Assembly (NCBI GenBank): GCA_002427365.1
Contig: DIQT01000006.1
Span: 29,887 to 50,460 of the forward strand
Direction: 5' to 3'
Length of the DNA: 20,574 bases
Source: Caryophanales bacterium UBA5455
GTDB lineage: Bacteria; Bacillota_I; Bacilli_A; RFN20; CAG-826
The position numbers were made by a program, and so were the translations under genes. Positions within the stretch are counted from its first letter, which is position 1. Each line of letters starts with the position of its first letter. The notes beneath the pieces were generated by a model, which did not search any database, had not been told where the DNA came from, and saw nothing but the letters and a program-made list of their open reading frames with translations. Below are positions 1 to 6,996 of this stretch, one piece after another.

Positions 1-911
1 CAGTTGTTTCGTATGCCGAAAATAAATTTAGCGCTCTTAATGGTGCTACTTGGAGTGGCGGATCCTTTATTTATGTTCCAAAGGGTGTCAAATTAGAAAA
101 ACCGCTTCAATCATATTTTAGAATTAATAATGAAAAGACTGGTCAATTTGAACGGACGTTAATTATCGTTGATGAAGGTGCATCAGTTCACTATGTTGAA
201 GGATGTACGGCACCAATTTATTCAAAAGAATCATTACACGCAGCCGTTGTTGAAATTATTGTTAAAAAAGATGCCAAATGTCGCTATTCAACCGTTCAAA
301 ACTGGTCAAATAACATTGTTAACCTCGTAACGAAACGGGCTTATGTCGAAGAAAATGGTCAAATGGAATGGATTGATGGCAATATTGGTAGCCAAGTAAA
401 CATGAAATATCCTGGTTGTATTTTAGCGGGCCGTGGTGCAAAAGGCACAACGATTTCCGTTGCGGCCGCAGGTGCGGGTCAACTTCAAGACGCTGGAGCA
501 AGAATGATTCACTTAGCACCTGATACAAGTTCAACGATTATTTCTAAATCAGTTGTTCATGATGGTGGGGAAGCTAATTACCGCGGAACGGTCCGTATTT
601 TACCAAATGCAATTAATTCTAAGTCACATATTGAATGTGATACGTTAATTTTAGATAACAAATCGCGCTCCGATACGATTCCAAAAAATGATGCGCGGAA
701 TAATCAATCATTTATTGAACACGAAGCAACGGTTTCCAAAATTAGTGAAGATCAATTATTTTATTTAATGAGTCGGGGAATTAATGAAACCGATGCGACA
801 AATATGATTATTATGGGCTTTATTGAACCATTTAGCCGTGAACTTCCAATGGAATATGCGGTTGAATTAAATCGCTTATTAGCGCTTGATATGGAAGGTA
901 GTGTTGGTTAA
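1..911 (+). CDS. sufB: Fe-S cluster assembly scaffold SufB (3' part)
   Basis: This is the C-terminal 303 codons of SufB; the gene enters from the left edge, with the reading frame starting at base 3. SufB is the scaffold of the SufBCD complex, which builds Fe-S clusters in the cytosol using sulfur from SufS/SufU. The visible part has the beta-helix core and the conserved C-terminal blocks: QDAGARMIHLAP, SKSHIECDTLILD (whose Cys matches the sulfur-accepting Cys405 of the E. coli protein), EHEATVSK, LFYLMSRG, MIIMGFIEPF and LPMEYAVE. Full SufB is about 465 residues, so roughly one third is missing. Its TAA stop directly abuts the ATG of mnmG, so the two are probably co-transcribed. The rest of the suf operon should lie upstream. 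Family assignment is firm. Confidence 0.97.
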   Translation, partial: VVSYAENKFSALNGATWSGGSFIYVPKGVKLEKPLQSYFRINNEKTGQFERTLIIVDEGASVHYVEGCTAPIYSKESLHAAVVEIIVKKDAKCRYSTVQNWSNNIVNLVTKRAYVEENGQMEWIDGNIGSQVNMKYPGCILAGRGAKGTTISVAAAGAGQLQDAGARMIHLAPDTSSTIISKSVVHDGGEANYRGTVRILPNAINSKSHIECDTLILDNKSRSDTIPKNDARNNQSFIEHEATVSKISEDQLFYLMSRGINETDATNMIIMGFIEPFSRELPMEYAVELNRLLALDMEGSVG

Positions 912-2789
912 ATGAATTACGACTATGAAGTAATTGTGGTCGGCGGAGGTCACGCTGGACTTGAAGCAGCGATGGCGGCGGCCCATTTGGGCAAGCCTAC
1001 TTTACTCGTGACCTTAAATATTAAAAAGATGGGTAATATGCCTTGTAACCCTTCAATTGGTGGATCTGCAAAAGGAATTGTGGTCCGTGAAATTGATGCG
1101 CTTGGTGGTGTAATGGGGATAGCGGCGGACCATGAATATTTACAAATTAAATTTCTTAATACGAGTAAAGGTCCGGGTGTTCAATCATTACGGACACAAG
1201 AAGATAAGATTACTTATCCCGCCCATATTCAATCAATTGCCCTAAATACACCAAACCTCACCGTTATTGAAGAACATGTTATTGCACTTATCCACGATGA
1301 TAACCATGTTTTTGGTGTAAAAACTGAAGAGGGAAATACTTTTTTATCAAAGGCTGTTATTTTAACAACCGGCACATATATGGAAGCAGAAATTCTTGTT
1401 GGACATACGAAAGTATCAAGTGGTCCTGAAGGTGATACGCCCTCACGCGGATTATCTCCATACTTAGAATCGATGGGATTTAAGATGCTCCGTCTTAAAA
1501 CGGGAACACCGCCACGAATTAAACGCGATTCCATCGACTTTTCCAAAACCACACCACAAAAAGGAATGGAAGGCGAATTAGCATTTTCCTACGAAACAAC
1601 AAAATTTATTCCGCTTGATGAACAAATTGATTGTCATTTAACATACACGACCGCTGAAACACATCGAATCATTAATGAAAACCTTGATAAGTCTTCGATG
1701 TATAGCGGACTTGTTAAAGGTGTTGGACCAATTTATTGCCCATCAATCGAGGATAAAATTGTTCGCTTTAGTGATAAACCTCGGCACCAATTATTTCTTG
1801 AACCCGAAAGTCGTGAATCTGATTCAATTTATTTACAAGGCTTTTCGACCTCAATGCCCCATGATGTTCAAGAAAAAATGGTTCATTCCTTGCCAGGGCT
1901 TGAACACGCCGAGTTTTTAAAATACGCATACGCGATTGAATATGATTCACTTAATCCACTTGATTTAAAACCAACGCTTGAAACAAAAGCGTGGCCTGGA
2001 TTATACATAGCTGGGCAAATATGTGGGACATCAGGATACGAAGAAGCTGCGGCCTTAGGTTTAATGGCAGGAATTAACGCGGTCTTAAAAATCGAAGACA
2101 AAAACCCCCTAATTTTACGGCGTGACCAAGCTTATATTGGTGTTATGATTGATGATTTAGTTACGAAAGGGATTATTGATCCATATCGGCTTTTATCAAG
2201 TCGAGCGGAATATCGCCTACTTTTACGTCATGATAACGCTGATTTACGCTTAAGTGATATTGGCCATGATGTCGGTTTAATTAGCGAAGAACGTTATGAA
2301 CGGTTTGTTAATAAACGTAAAGAAATATTAAAAGCAATCGATATTCTTAAAGCATCATCACCAAGTACCAATAGCGGGATTAAGGAATATTTAGCTAGCA
2401 TCGAGTATCCAAATTTTGTTGGCGGATTAACGGGCGAAGAACTACTTCGGCGGCCGCGGGTTAGTTTTAATGAATTACGGAAATTTATTCCTGCTTTAGA
2501 AGAAATTAACTTAAATAATTCCGGTATTGAACAACTAGAAATTATTGTTAAATATGAAGGATATATTGAAAAACAACGGCAAGCCGCCGCTCGATTCCAA
2601 AAAAATGAACAAGTATTAATTCCAAAAGATACAAATTATCATGATCTGGAAGGTCTACGTCTTGAAGCAAGAAAAAAACTTGCGCGTGTTGCACCCCATA
2701 CTTTAGGGCAAGCATCGCGGGTAAGCGGAGTTTCCCCAGCCGACATTGCGGTCCTTTTAATGCACATTAAAAAAGGAACAACAAAATAA
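912..2789 (+). CDS. mnmG: tRNA uridine-5-carboxymethylaminomethyl modification enzyme MnmG (GidA)
   Basis: MnmG binds FAD and works with the GTPase MnmE to place the (carboxymethyl)aminomethyl group on U34 of several tRNAs. The 625-residue protein has the FAD dinucleotide fold GGGHAGLEAA at residues 11-20, the block CNPSIGGSAKG with Cys45, the second cysteine block GPIYCPSIEDK around Cys276 (E. coli Cys277), and the C-terminal helical MnmE/tRNA-binding domain containing SRAEYRLLLRHDNAD. Length is normal for the family. The ATG follows the sufB stop with no gap; a GGAAGG stretch within the sufB 3' end is the likely ribosome site. The stop overlaps the rsmG start by 1 nt (TAATG). The mnmG-rsmG-soj-parB order matches the origin-proximal block of Bacillus, but mnmE is not in this window. 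Confidence 0.98.
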   Translation: MNYDYEVIVVGGGHAGLEAAMAAAHLGKPTLLVTLNIKKMGNMPCNPSIGGSAKGIVVREIDALGGVMGIAADHEYLQIKFLNTSKGPGVQSLRTQEDKITYPAHIQSIALNTPNLTVIEEHVIALIHDDNHVFGVKTEEGNTFLSKAVILTTGTYMEAEILVGHTKVSSGPEGDTPSRGLSPYLESMGFKMLRLKTGTPPRIKRDSIDFSKTTPQKGMEGELAFSYETTKFIPLDEQIDCHLTYTTAETHRIINENLDKSSMYSGLVKGVGPIYCPSIEDKIVRFSDKPRHQLFLEPESRESDSIYLQGFSTSMPHDVQEKMVHSLPGLEHAEFLKYAYAIEYDSLNPLDLKPTLETKAWPGLYIAGQICGTSGYEEAAALGLMAGINAVLKIEDKNPLILRRDQAYIGVMIDDLVTKGIIDPYRLLSSRAEYRLLLRHDNADLRLSDIGHDVGLISEERYERFVNKRKEILKAIDILKASSPSTNSGIKEYLASIEYPNFVGGLTGEELLRRPRVSFNELRKFIPALEEINLNNSGIEQLEIIVKYEGYIEKQRQAAARFQKNEQVLIPKDTNYHDLEGLRLEARKKLARVAPHTLGQASRVSGVSPADIAVLLMHIKKGTTK

Positions 2790-3487
2790 TGACGTGGAAT
2801 GAATTTGTTAGCGCGGTTGAAAGCCTAGGCTATTCAATAACTGATGCCCAACTTGGAGCGTTTAAGCAATATTTAACACTTTTACAAAGCGAAAATGAAA
2901 AAATAAACTTAACCGCGATTATTGATGAAGCAGGCATTATTGAAAAACATTTTTATGATTCTTTATTGTTAGCGCCATATTTAAAAGAAAACCAAAACTT
3001 ATTAGATATTGGAAGTGGAGCAGGTTTCCCCGGTTTTCCAATTGCGATTATGCGCCCTGATTTAACTGTCACTTTACTAGAACCAACATGGAAACGCGCG
3101 CGTTTTTTAGAATTAGTAAAAGAAGAATTAGGCATAAATAACGTATTAATTGCTAATGAACGAGCGGAAGATTACGTAAAAGTTGCCCGCGAAAGCTTTA
3201 CATACGCGACAGCCCGTGCGGTCGCTAACTTAGCTATTTTAAGCGAACTCTCGCTTCCGTTAGTTAAAGTAAACGGAGTAATGTTTGCTTTAAAAGCTAA
3301 AGAAAGCGAAAGTGAAATTGAATTAGCGGAAAACGCGATTAAAACACTTGGTGGAACAATTACTAGTGTGAATAAATTTACTTTAAGTGGGGGCGAAGTC
3401 CGCACGATTATTGAAATTAAAAAAGTAAAGCCAACACCAAGTAAATACCCACGCCACTATGGACAAATAAAGAAAAAACCATTATAA
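2789..3487 (+). CDS. rsmG: 16S rRNA (guanine-N7)-methyltransferase RsmG (GidB)
   Basis: RsmG is a SAM-dependent enzyme that methylates N7 of G527 (E. coli numbering) in 16S rRNA; loss in other bacteria gives low-level streptomycin resistance. The 232-residue protein has the family N-terminal block EKINLTAI (37-44), the SAM-binding motif LLDIGSGAGFPG (71-82), the acidic ribose-binding strand LLEPTWKRARFL and the ATARAVA block. Translation is probably coupled to mnmG, whose stop it overlaps by one base; AAAAGGAAC upstream is the ribosome site. The last residues are strongly basic (QIKKKPL). The operon ends just downstream at a hairpin terminator. Confidence 0.97.
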   Translation: MTWNEFVSAVESLGYSITDAQLGAFKQYLTLLQSENEKINLTAIIDEAGIIEKHFYDSLLLAPYLKENQNLLDIGSGAGFPGFPIAIMRPDLTVTLLEPTWKRARFLELVKEELGINNVLIANERAEDYVKVARESFTYATARAVANLAILSELSLPLVKVNGVMFALKAKESESEIELAENAIKTLGGTITSVNKFTLSGGEVRTIIEIKKVKPTPSKYPRHYGQIKKKPL

Positions 3488-3519
3488 ATAGTTTTTTAAA
3501 ATATTTACTATTCTAAATT

Positions 3520-3555
3520 CGCTTCTTCGCTTTCGTAGAAGCGCTTTTTATTTTT
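3520..3555 (+). terminator. Intrinsic terminator after rsmG
   Basis: CGCTTCT (3520-3526) pairs perfectly with AGAAGCG (3537-3543) across a 10-nt loop and is followed by CTTTTTATTTTT. It closes the sufB-mnmG-rsmG transcript and separates it from parA. Confidence 0.85.
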
Positions 3556-3581
3556 GAAGTCGCTAACAAAAACAAATTATT

Positions 3582-3601
3582 CTTACATACCAAAATGTAA
3601 G
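3582..3601. repeat. Perfect inverted repeat upstream of parA
   Basis: CTTACAT (3582-3588) and ATGTAAG (3595-3601) are perfect reverse complements separated by ACCAAA. The repeat lies 9 bases before the parA -10 box, where a -35 box would sit. It looks like a protein-binding dyad (operator or ParB-type site) more than an RNA hairpin, since it is upstream of the likely transcription start. No known consensus fits; it is not the Bacillus parS sequence. Confidence 0.55.
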
Positions 3602-3607
3602 GTTAAT

Positions 3608-3616
3608 TGATATAAT
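3608..3616 (+). promoter_or_regulatory. Extended -10 promoter of parA-parB
   Basis: TGATATAAT is an extended -10 box (TG-N-TATAAT) with the hexamer at 3611-3616. No good -35 hexamer is present at 16-18 bp spacing; that place overlaps the inverted repeat. The start would fall near 3623, leaving a leader of about 20 nt with GAGGCG as ribosome site. Confidence 0.6.
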
Positions 3617-3642
3617 AAAAATACAAGAATTGAGGCGAAGAT

Positions 3643-4434
3643 ATGTGTAAAATTATTGCGATAGCAAATCAAAAAGGTGGAGTTGCTAAAACAACAACGG
3701 CGATTAATTTATCAGCTTCTCTAGCGCACTTAGGGCGGAGCGTTTTATTAATTGATATGGATCCTCAAGGCAATGCCGCACGGGGCTTTGGAATTGATAT
3801 TTCTTTATTAAAAAATACGATTCATCAAGTTCTCTTAGGTGAAATTGATATTAATCGAGCAATCAAGAAAACAGCGGTATTAAATCTTGAAGTAATTCCC
3901 GCGAATTTAAAACTTTCAAGTATTGACATCGAAATTATTCATAAAGATATAAATCCGTTTTTTATGCTTAAAACGGCACTTGTTGATTTAAAAAAACAAT
4001 ATGATTACATTATTATTGATTGTCCTCCTTCACTAGGGTTATTAAACTTAAACGCTCTTGTTGCTGCGGACCGCGTGATAATTCCTGTTCAGTGTGAATA
4101 CTTTGCGATGGAAGCGGTCGCTGCAATTTTAGGCTCAATTAGTAATGTCCAACGCGAATATAATCCTAATTTAGAAATCGGCGGCTTTTTGCTAACGATG
4201 TTTGACGCTAAAACGCGGCTTAGTGAAGAAATCTCCGCACAAATTCGTGGACTTTTTAAAGAAAAAACTTTTTATACAGTTATTCCCCGTAACGTTTCAA
4301 TTCCTGAATCGAGTGCACTTGGCTTACCGACAATTTTATATCGGCCAACAAGTGCAGGCGCGACGGCTTATCTAAATCTCGCTAAAGAGGTAATCGACAA
4401 TGAGGAACGAGAAGAAGAAACTTATTCAAGATAA
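3643..4434 (+). CDS. parA: Chromosome-partitioning ATPase ParA (Soj)
   Basis: ParA ATPases bind DNA as ATP dimers and drive ParB-DNA complexes apart; in Bacilli Soj also controls DnaA. The 263-residue protein has the deviant Walker A loop KGGVAKTT at residues 11-18 with both the signature Lys11 and Lys16 (Ala replaces the more common Gly in the middle), Walker A' DMDPQGNAA, Walker B DYIIIDCPPSLGLL and the QCEYFAMEA block typical of the chromosomal Soj type. There is no N-terminal helix-turn-helix, so it is the chromosomal and not the P1-plasmid form. The start is supported by TTGAGGCG upstream. Its end overlaps parB by 35 nt, so the two are translated together. Confidence 0.95.
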   Translation: MCKIIAIANQKGGVAKTTTAINLSASLAHLGRSVLLIDMDPQGNAARGFGIDISLLKNTIHQVLLGEIDINRAIKKTAVLNLEVIPANLKLSSIDIEIIHKDINPFFMLKTALVDLKKQYDYIIIDCPPSLGLLNLNALVAADRVIIPVQCEYFAMEAVAAILGSISNVQREYNPNLEIGGFLLTMFDAKTRLSEEISAQIRGLFKEKTFYTVIPRNVSIPESSALGLPTILYRPTSAGATAYLNLAKEVIDNEEREEETYSR

Positions 4435-5230
4435 CTTATCGACTTTACTCAAGAAGTACGCCAAAACCGACGTCATTCAATCGATTGAACGCGAGTATAA
4501 GGCACATCCAACCCAAAATATTAATACGGAACTGATTGATGATAATCGATATTTATCGAAAGTGAAACTTTCCCCAAAGAAAGTTGATATTTTTGCTAAG
4601 CAATTAGAAATCGATCCGTTTATTGAGCCGTTAATTGTTCGTCAAAAACAAGATCACTATGAAGTTATTATTGGTAGAAAGCGGCTCTTTGCGGCACGCC
4701 AAGCGGGCATTGAACAAGTTCCAACATTAATTCGAAATTATAATGATGAAGAAACGTTATTAATTTTATTAGCGGTCGCTCGTGATGAACATAAAGTTAA
4801 CGTATTAGAAATTGCTTATGTTTGTCATCACTTAGCAAAAGATTTTGGTTATACGCAAGCCGATTTAGCGGCCCTAACCCACCAAAGCCGACCGCAAATT
4901 ACAAATATTACGCGGTTACTAAATTTACCAGATAACGTTTTATTAGATTTAAACGATCAAAAGATTTCGTATGGTCATGCTCGCGCTTTATGTGCGTTAC
5001 CCGAAACATCAATTCAAAAAATGCTTAAACAAATTTATGAAAAAAACTTAACTGTTCGTGAAACAGAACGGCAAGTTGCGATTATGAAAGGGAAGAAAGT
5101 TGATAAACGATTTAAAGAAATTACTAAGATTCATAAAGGCAAAGTTTATGTTGAAGCCAACAAAGTAATTGTTGAATTTAAAAGTGAAGCCGATAAAGAA
5201 AAATTTCTCGATTTAATCAGTAAAAAATAA
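4400..5230 (+). CDS. parB: ParB/Spo0J-type partition protein with degenerate CTPase motifs
   Basis: The 276-residue protein has the ParB layout: N-terminal ParB/Srx-like domain (about 50-135), helix-turn-helix from YTQADLAALTHQSRPQITN to the LP of NLLNLP-type block (about 151-177), GHARAL, VRETERQV, and a short C-terminal dimer domain (KVYVEANKVIVEF). It should bind centromere-like DNA and stimulate ParA. Unusual points: the nucleotide motif that is normally GERRxRA reads GRKRLFAA (92-99), and the ENxQRE motif reads VARDEH (126-131), so the catalytic Glu and Asn are replaced by Val and Ala. The N-terminal LGKGL-like ParA-contact motif is not evident either. The start lies inside parA with AAAGAGG 9 nt upstream. 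A divergent Noc-like role is possible. I saw no canonical parS site in the window. Confidence 0.9.
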   Translation: MRNEKKKLIQDNLSTLLKKYAKTDVIQSIEREYKAHPTQNINTELIDDNRYLSKVKLSPKKVDIFAKQLEIDPFIEPLIVRQKQDHYEVIIGRKRLFAARQAGIEQVPTLIRNYNDEETLLILLAVARDEHKVNVLEIAYVCHHLAKDFGYTQADLAALTHQSRPQITNITRLLNLPDNVLLDLNDQKISYGHARALCALPETSIQKMLKQIYEKNLTVRETERQVAIMKGKKVDKRFKEITKIHKGKVYVEANKVIVEFKSEADKEKFLDLISKK

Positions 5231-5252
5231 CGATTCCATCTTTAAAAAATTG

Positions 5253-5261
5253 TGCTAATAT
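5253..5261 (+). promoter_or_regulatory. Putative extended -10 promoter of the ribU leader
   Basis: TGCTAATAT is an extended -10-like element; a start 7-8 bases downstream would fall at the first stem of the FMN riboswitch. There is no recognisable -35 box. There is no clear terminator after parB, so some read-through from parAB is possible. Confidence 0.4.
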
Positions 5262-5268
5262 ATAGTTG

Positions 5269-5374
5269 GTCTTCAGGGCGGGGCGCAATTCCCCACCGGC
5301 GGTATACCCCGCGAGCTTCGGCACGAATTGGTGAAATTCCAATGGCGATAGTTAAAGTCTAGATGAAAGAAGAC
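5269..5374 (+). ncRNA. FMN riboswitch (RFN element)
   Basis: The closing stem P1 is GTCTTC (5269-5274) with GAAGAC (5369-5374). Inside are the conserved RFN blocks: CAGGGCGGGGCGCAATTCCC, ACCGGCGGTAT, GCGAGC, and GGTGAAATTCCAATGGCGATAGTTAAAGTCTAGATG. The aptamer binds flavin mononucleotide; it sits directly upstream of a terminator and a riboflavin transporter gene, so high FMN should switch the gene off. Confidence 0.97.
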
Positions 5375-5411
5375 AAGAAATAGTTTGTATACAAATGAAT
5401 TTCTTTTTAAT

Positions 5412-5438
5412 TGCCCTGCTAGACAGTGGCATTTTTTT
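5412..5438 (+). terminator. Riboswitch-controlled terminator before ribU
   Basis: TGCCCTG (5412-5418) pairs with CAG-T-GGCA (5424-5431, one bulged T) over the loop CTAGA and is followed by seven T. It lies between the FMN aptamer and the ribU ribosome site, as expected for an expression platform that ends transcription when FMN is bound. Confidence 0.85.
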
Positions 5439-5456
5439 ATTGAAAGGAGATTTAAA

Positions 5457-6215
5457 ATGTTTACTGATAGCGAAAAAAATGATGTCTTGAATGAAGAAGA
5501 TATCGTCGTCGAAGAAGAAGGTAGATGCGAAGAAGAAGTAATTACTGAAAAAAAAGGTAAAAAAGGCAAAAAGTATAGAGGCGACTCGACAGAAAAGCAA
5601 TGCAAAAAGCATAGTAAATTTAATACAACAATGATTGCTAGCGTAGCAATTTTCTCCGCTGTTTCGGTTGCGTTATATTTATTAACAATCTTTGTTCCCT
5701 TTAATATTTTTGCTGGGCTAGGAATTGCGCATTTAAGTTTACATATTGACGTTGTACCAATGTTAATCGCGGGCTTTGCGTATGGCCCACTTGCTGGCTT
5801 CCTCGTTATTTTTATTAAAACGTTAATTAGTTTAATCTTTACAAGTTTTAATGTTGGTTCATGGGTTGGAATTGTTGCCGACTTTGTTATTTCCGGTGCA
5901 ATGGTCGTTAGTGCCGCTTGGATTTATAAAAATGACAGGACGTTACGGGGTGCGATTACGGCGTTAGTCATTTCCAGTTTTGTTCAAATTGGTATCGCTG
6001 TTGCGGCTAACTTATATTTCCTTGTTCCAATGTATGCTTTTACGTTTGGCATAAGCGTTGAAGATTTCTTTGCAGGCGCGGGATATTTAGAAAGCTTTTA
6101 CTATAAGCTGTTAATACCCTTTAACGTTATTCAAAACGTTTTAGTAAGCGTCTTAACATTCTTTACATATAAAGCAACCCATCGCCTAATTAATCGCGTT
6201 GGCTCAAAAAAATAG
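5457..6215 (+). CDS. ribU: Riboflavin ECF-transporter S component RibU
   Basis: RibU is the membrane substrate-binding subunit of an ECF transporter and works with the shared EcfA/EcfA'/EcfT module, which is not encoded here. I place the start at ATG 5457 (252 residues), 7 nt after AAGGAG; an upstream in-frame ATG at 5385 lies before the riboswitch terminator and is rejected. About six membrane helices run from residue 58 to 240. The family block HIDVVPMLIAGFAYGPLAGFLV (split here by helix boundaries, residues 96-117) is clear. Residues 1-55 form an unusual charged extension: 12 of the first 30 are Asp/Glu, then 11 Lys/Arg in residues 32-54. Control by the FMN riboswitch fits riboflavin uptake. 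Confidence 0.93.
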   Translation: MFTDSEKNDVLNEEDIVVEEEGRCEEEVITEKKGKKGKKYRGDSTEKQCKKHSKFNTTMIASVAIFSAVSVALYLLTIFVPFNIFAGLGIAHLSLHIDVVPMLIAGFAYGPLAGFLVIFIKTLISLIFTSFNVGSWVGIVADFVISGAMVVSAAWIYKNDRTLRGAITALVISSFVQIGIAVAANLYFLVPMYAFTFGISVEDFFAGAGYLESFYYKLLIPFNVIQNVLVSVLTFFTYKATHRLINRVGSKK

Positions 6216-6240
6216 TCGATTTAAATAAAAAAGATAAAAT

Positions 6241-6277
6241 AAAAAAGGTCAGTTTTCGTAAACTGGCCTTTATTTAT
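6241..6277. terminator. Bidirectional terminator between ribU and fer
   Basis: AAGGTCAGTT (6245-6254) pairs with AACTGGCCTT (6261-6270) over a 6-nt loop (one G-T wobble), with A-rich sequence on the left and T-rich on the right, so it can stop ribU transcripts on the plus strand and fer transcripts on the minus strand. Confidence 0.85.
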
Positions 6278-6293
6278 TGTTTGCTAAAGTTAA

Positions 6294-6488
6294 TTATTTT
6301 AAGGAAATTGCTTGAGCTGGGCAGGATTCAACTGCTTCTTCAACTAATTCTTCATCTTCAGCGGCAACTTCACTTTGGATTTCAACCATTAATCCATCAT
6401 CGTCCCAATCAAAATAATCAGGTGCGATTGCGTTACAAACGCCACATGCAGTGCAACGAGTTTTGTCGATATGAGTTTTCTTGGCCAT
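6294..6488 (-). CDS. fer: [4Fe-4S] ferredoxin
   Basis: A 64-residue acidic protein carrying one cluster-binding set, Cys12-x2-Cys15-x2-Cys18 (CTACGVC) and a distant Cys56 followed by Pro (ESCPAQAI). This is the single [4Fe-4S] type of small electron carrier found in Bacilli (Bacillus Fer is slightly longer). It would carry low-potential electrons in the cytosol; the partner enzyme cannot be told from the sequence. AGGAGGA lies 7-8 nt before the ATG, a near-perfect ribosome site. It stands alone on the minus strand, convergent with ribU. Confidence 0.95.
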   Translation of the reverse strand: MAKKTHIDKTRCTACGVCNAIAPDYFDWDDDGLMVEIQSEVAAEDEELVEEAVESCPAQAISLK

Positions 6489-6517
6489 AAAATATTCCTC
6501 CTATTTTCTACGCTTAC

Positions 6518-6545
6518 ATTATACGACCACCACCATAAATAAACA
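6518..6545 (-). promoter_or_regulatory. Promoter of the ferredoxin gene
   Basis: On the minus strand TTGTTA (6545-6540) and TATAAT (6523-6518) are separated by 16 bp. The start would be near 6511, leaving a short leader with the AGGAGGA site. Confidence 0.6.
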
Positions 6546-6627
6546 AGGTGGATTTAAGAAAAGACCAACAAGCATAATTAGTAAAAGGAAAAAAATGGTC
6601 TTGCTATGAATTTAGCCACTAATTTAT

Positions 6628-6633
6628 TATAAT
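6628..6633 (+). promoter_or_regulatory. -10 box of the cmk-der-gpsA operon
   Basis: A perfect TATAAT 24 nt before the ATG of the small membrane protein. TTGCTA at 6601-6606 is the best -35-like hexamer but at 21 bp spacing, which is too long for a standard promoter. Region 6489-6656 is therefore a divergent promoter region. Confidence 0.45.
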
Positions 6634-6656
6634 AAATAACGGAGAACGGATGGAAA

Positions 6657-6986
6657 ATGGCGAAATTAACTCGGACACGGAAATACGGCAAATATCGCTC
6701 GCACATTAAAAAAATGAAAGAGCCGGTTTTATCGACGAAGGAAAGCAAACCTGTTTCCAATAACGTTACGCCGACAAAAAAAGTTAATGAAGTTCGGCCT
6801 AACACGAATGATGCTAAAACACTAATCGCTGAATACGATAAATATATTAACAAAGATAAAAAAGAACCAGTCGTTATTTCCAAAAGTGAAAAGTTAGCGA
6901 AAAATATTAGTATATTTGTGTTAATATTTATCGGAGTGATTTTAATTACTGTTTCAATCATTTTTCTAATTAAAAAATACGGATGA
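6657..6986 (+). CDS. Small single-pass membrane protein, unknown function
   Basis: I do not recognise a family. The 109-residue protein starts with a basic segment (KLTRTRKYGKYRSHIKKMK), has a polar, Lys/Asn/Thr-rich middle, and one strong membrane helix at about 84-105 followed by the tail KKYG. There is no signal peptide; with the basic soluble part first, most of it probably faces the cytoplasm, anchored by the C-terminal helix. It is the first gene of the cmk-der-gpsA operon and ends 10 nt before cmk. GGAG lies 12 nt before the ATG. Codon use looks like that of its neighbours, so I take it as real. A minus-strand ORF across the same bases is a shadow. Confidence 0.75.
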   Translation: MAKLTRTRKYGKYRSHIKKMKEPVLSTKESKPVSNNVTPTKKVNEVRPNTNDAKTLIAEYDKYINKDKKEPVVISKSEKLAKNISIFVLIFIGVILITVSIIFLIKKYG

Positions 6987-6996
6987 GGGTGCGAAA

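Noticed and set aside
1288..1297. DnaA-box-like TTATCCACG in mnmG, and TGTGGGTAA near 10002
   Set aside because: Single near-matches, each with one mismatch; no cluster and no AT-rich unwinding region, so no origin of replication is supported here.
3488..3642. Search for canonical parS or Noc-binding sites around parAB
   Set aside because: No GTTTCACGTGAAAC-like or ATTTCCCGGGAAAT-like sequence was found here or elsewhere in the window by eye.
5385..5456. Longer RibU starting at ATG 5385
   Set aside because: This start lies between the aptamer and the terminator hairpin, has no ribosome site, and the ATG at 5457 has AAGGAG at good spacing.
5273..5612. Minus-strand reading frames across the FMN riboswitch and ribU start
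   Set aside because: They are antisense to the riboswitch and the Glu/Lys-rich RibU tail, which gives Phe/Ser-rich shadow translations.
6281..6490. 69-codon plus-strand frame opposite the ferredoxin
   Set aside because: The minus-strand ferredoxin has the full Cys motif and an AGGAGGA site; the plus frame is its shadow.
6560..6602. Inverted repeat AAGACCA ... TGGTCTT in the fer/operon divergent region
   Set aside because: Seven-base arms 29 nt apart in AT-rich DNA with no U tract in place; chance is likely, although an operator cannot be excluded.
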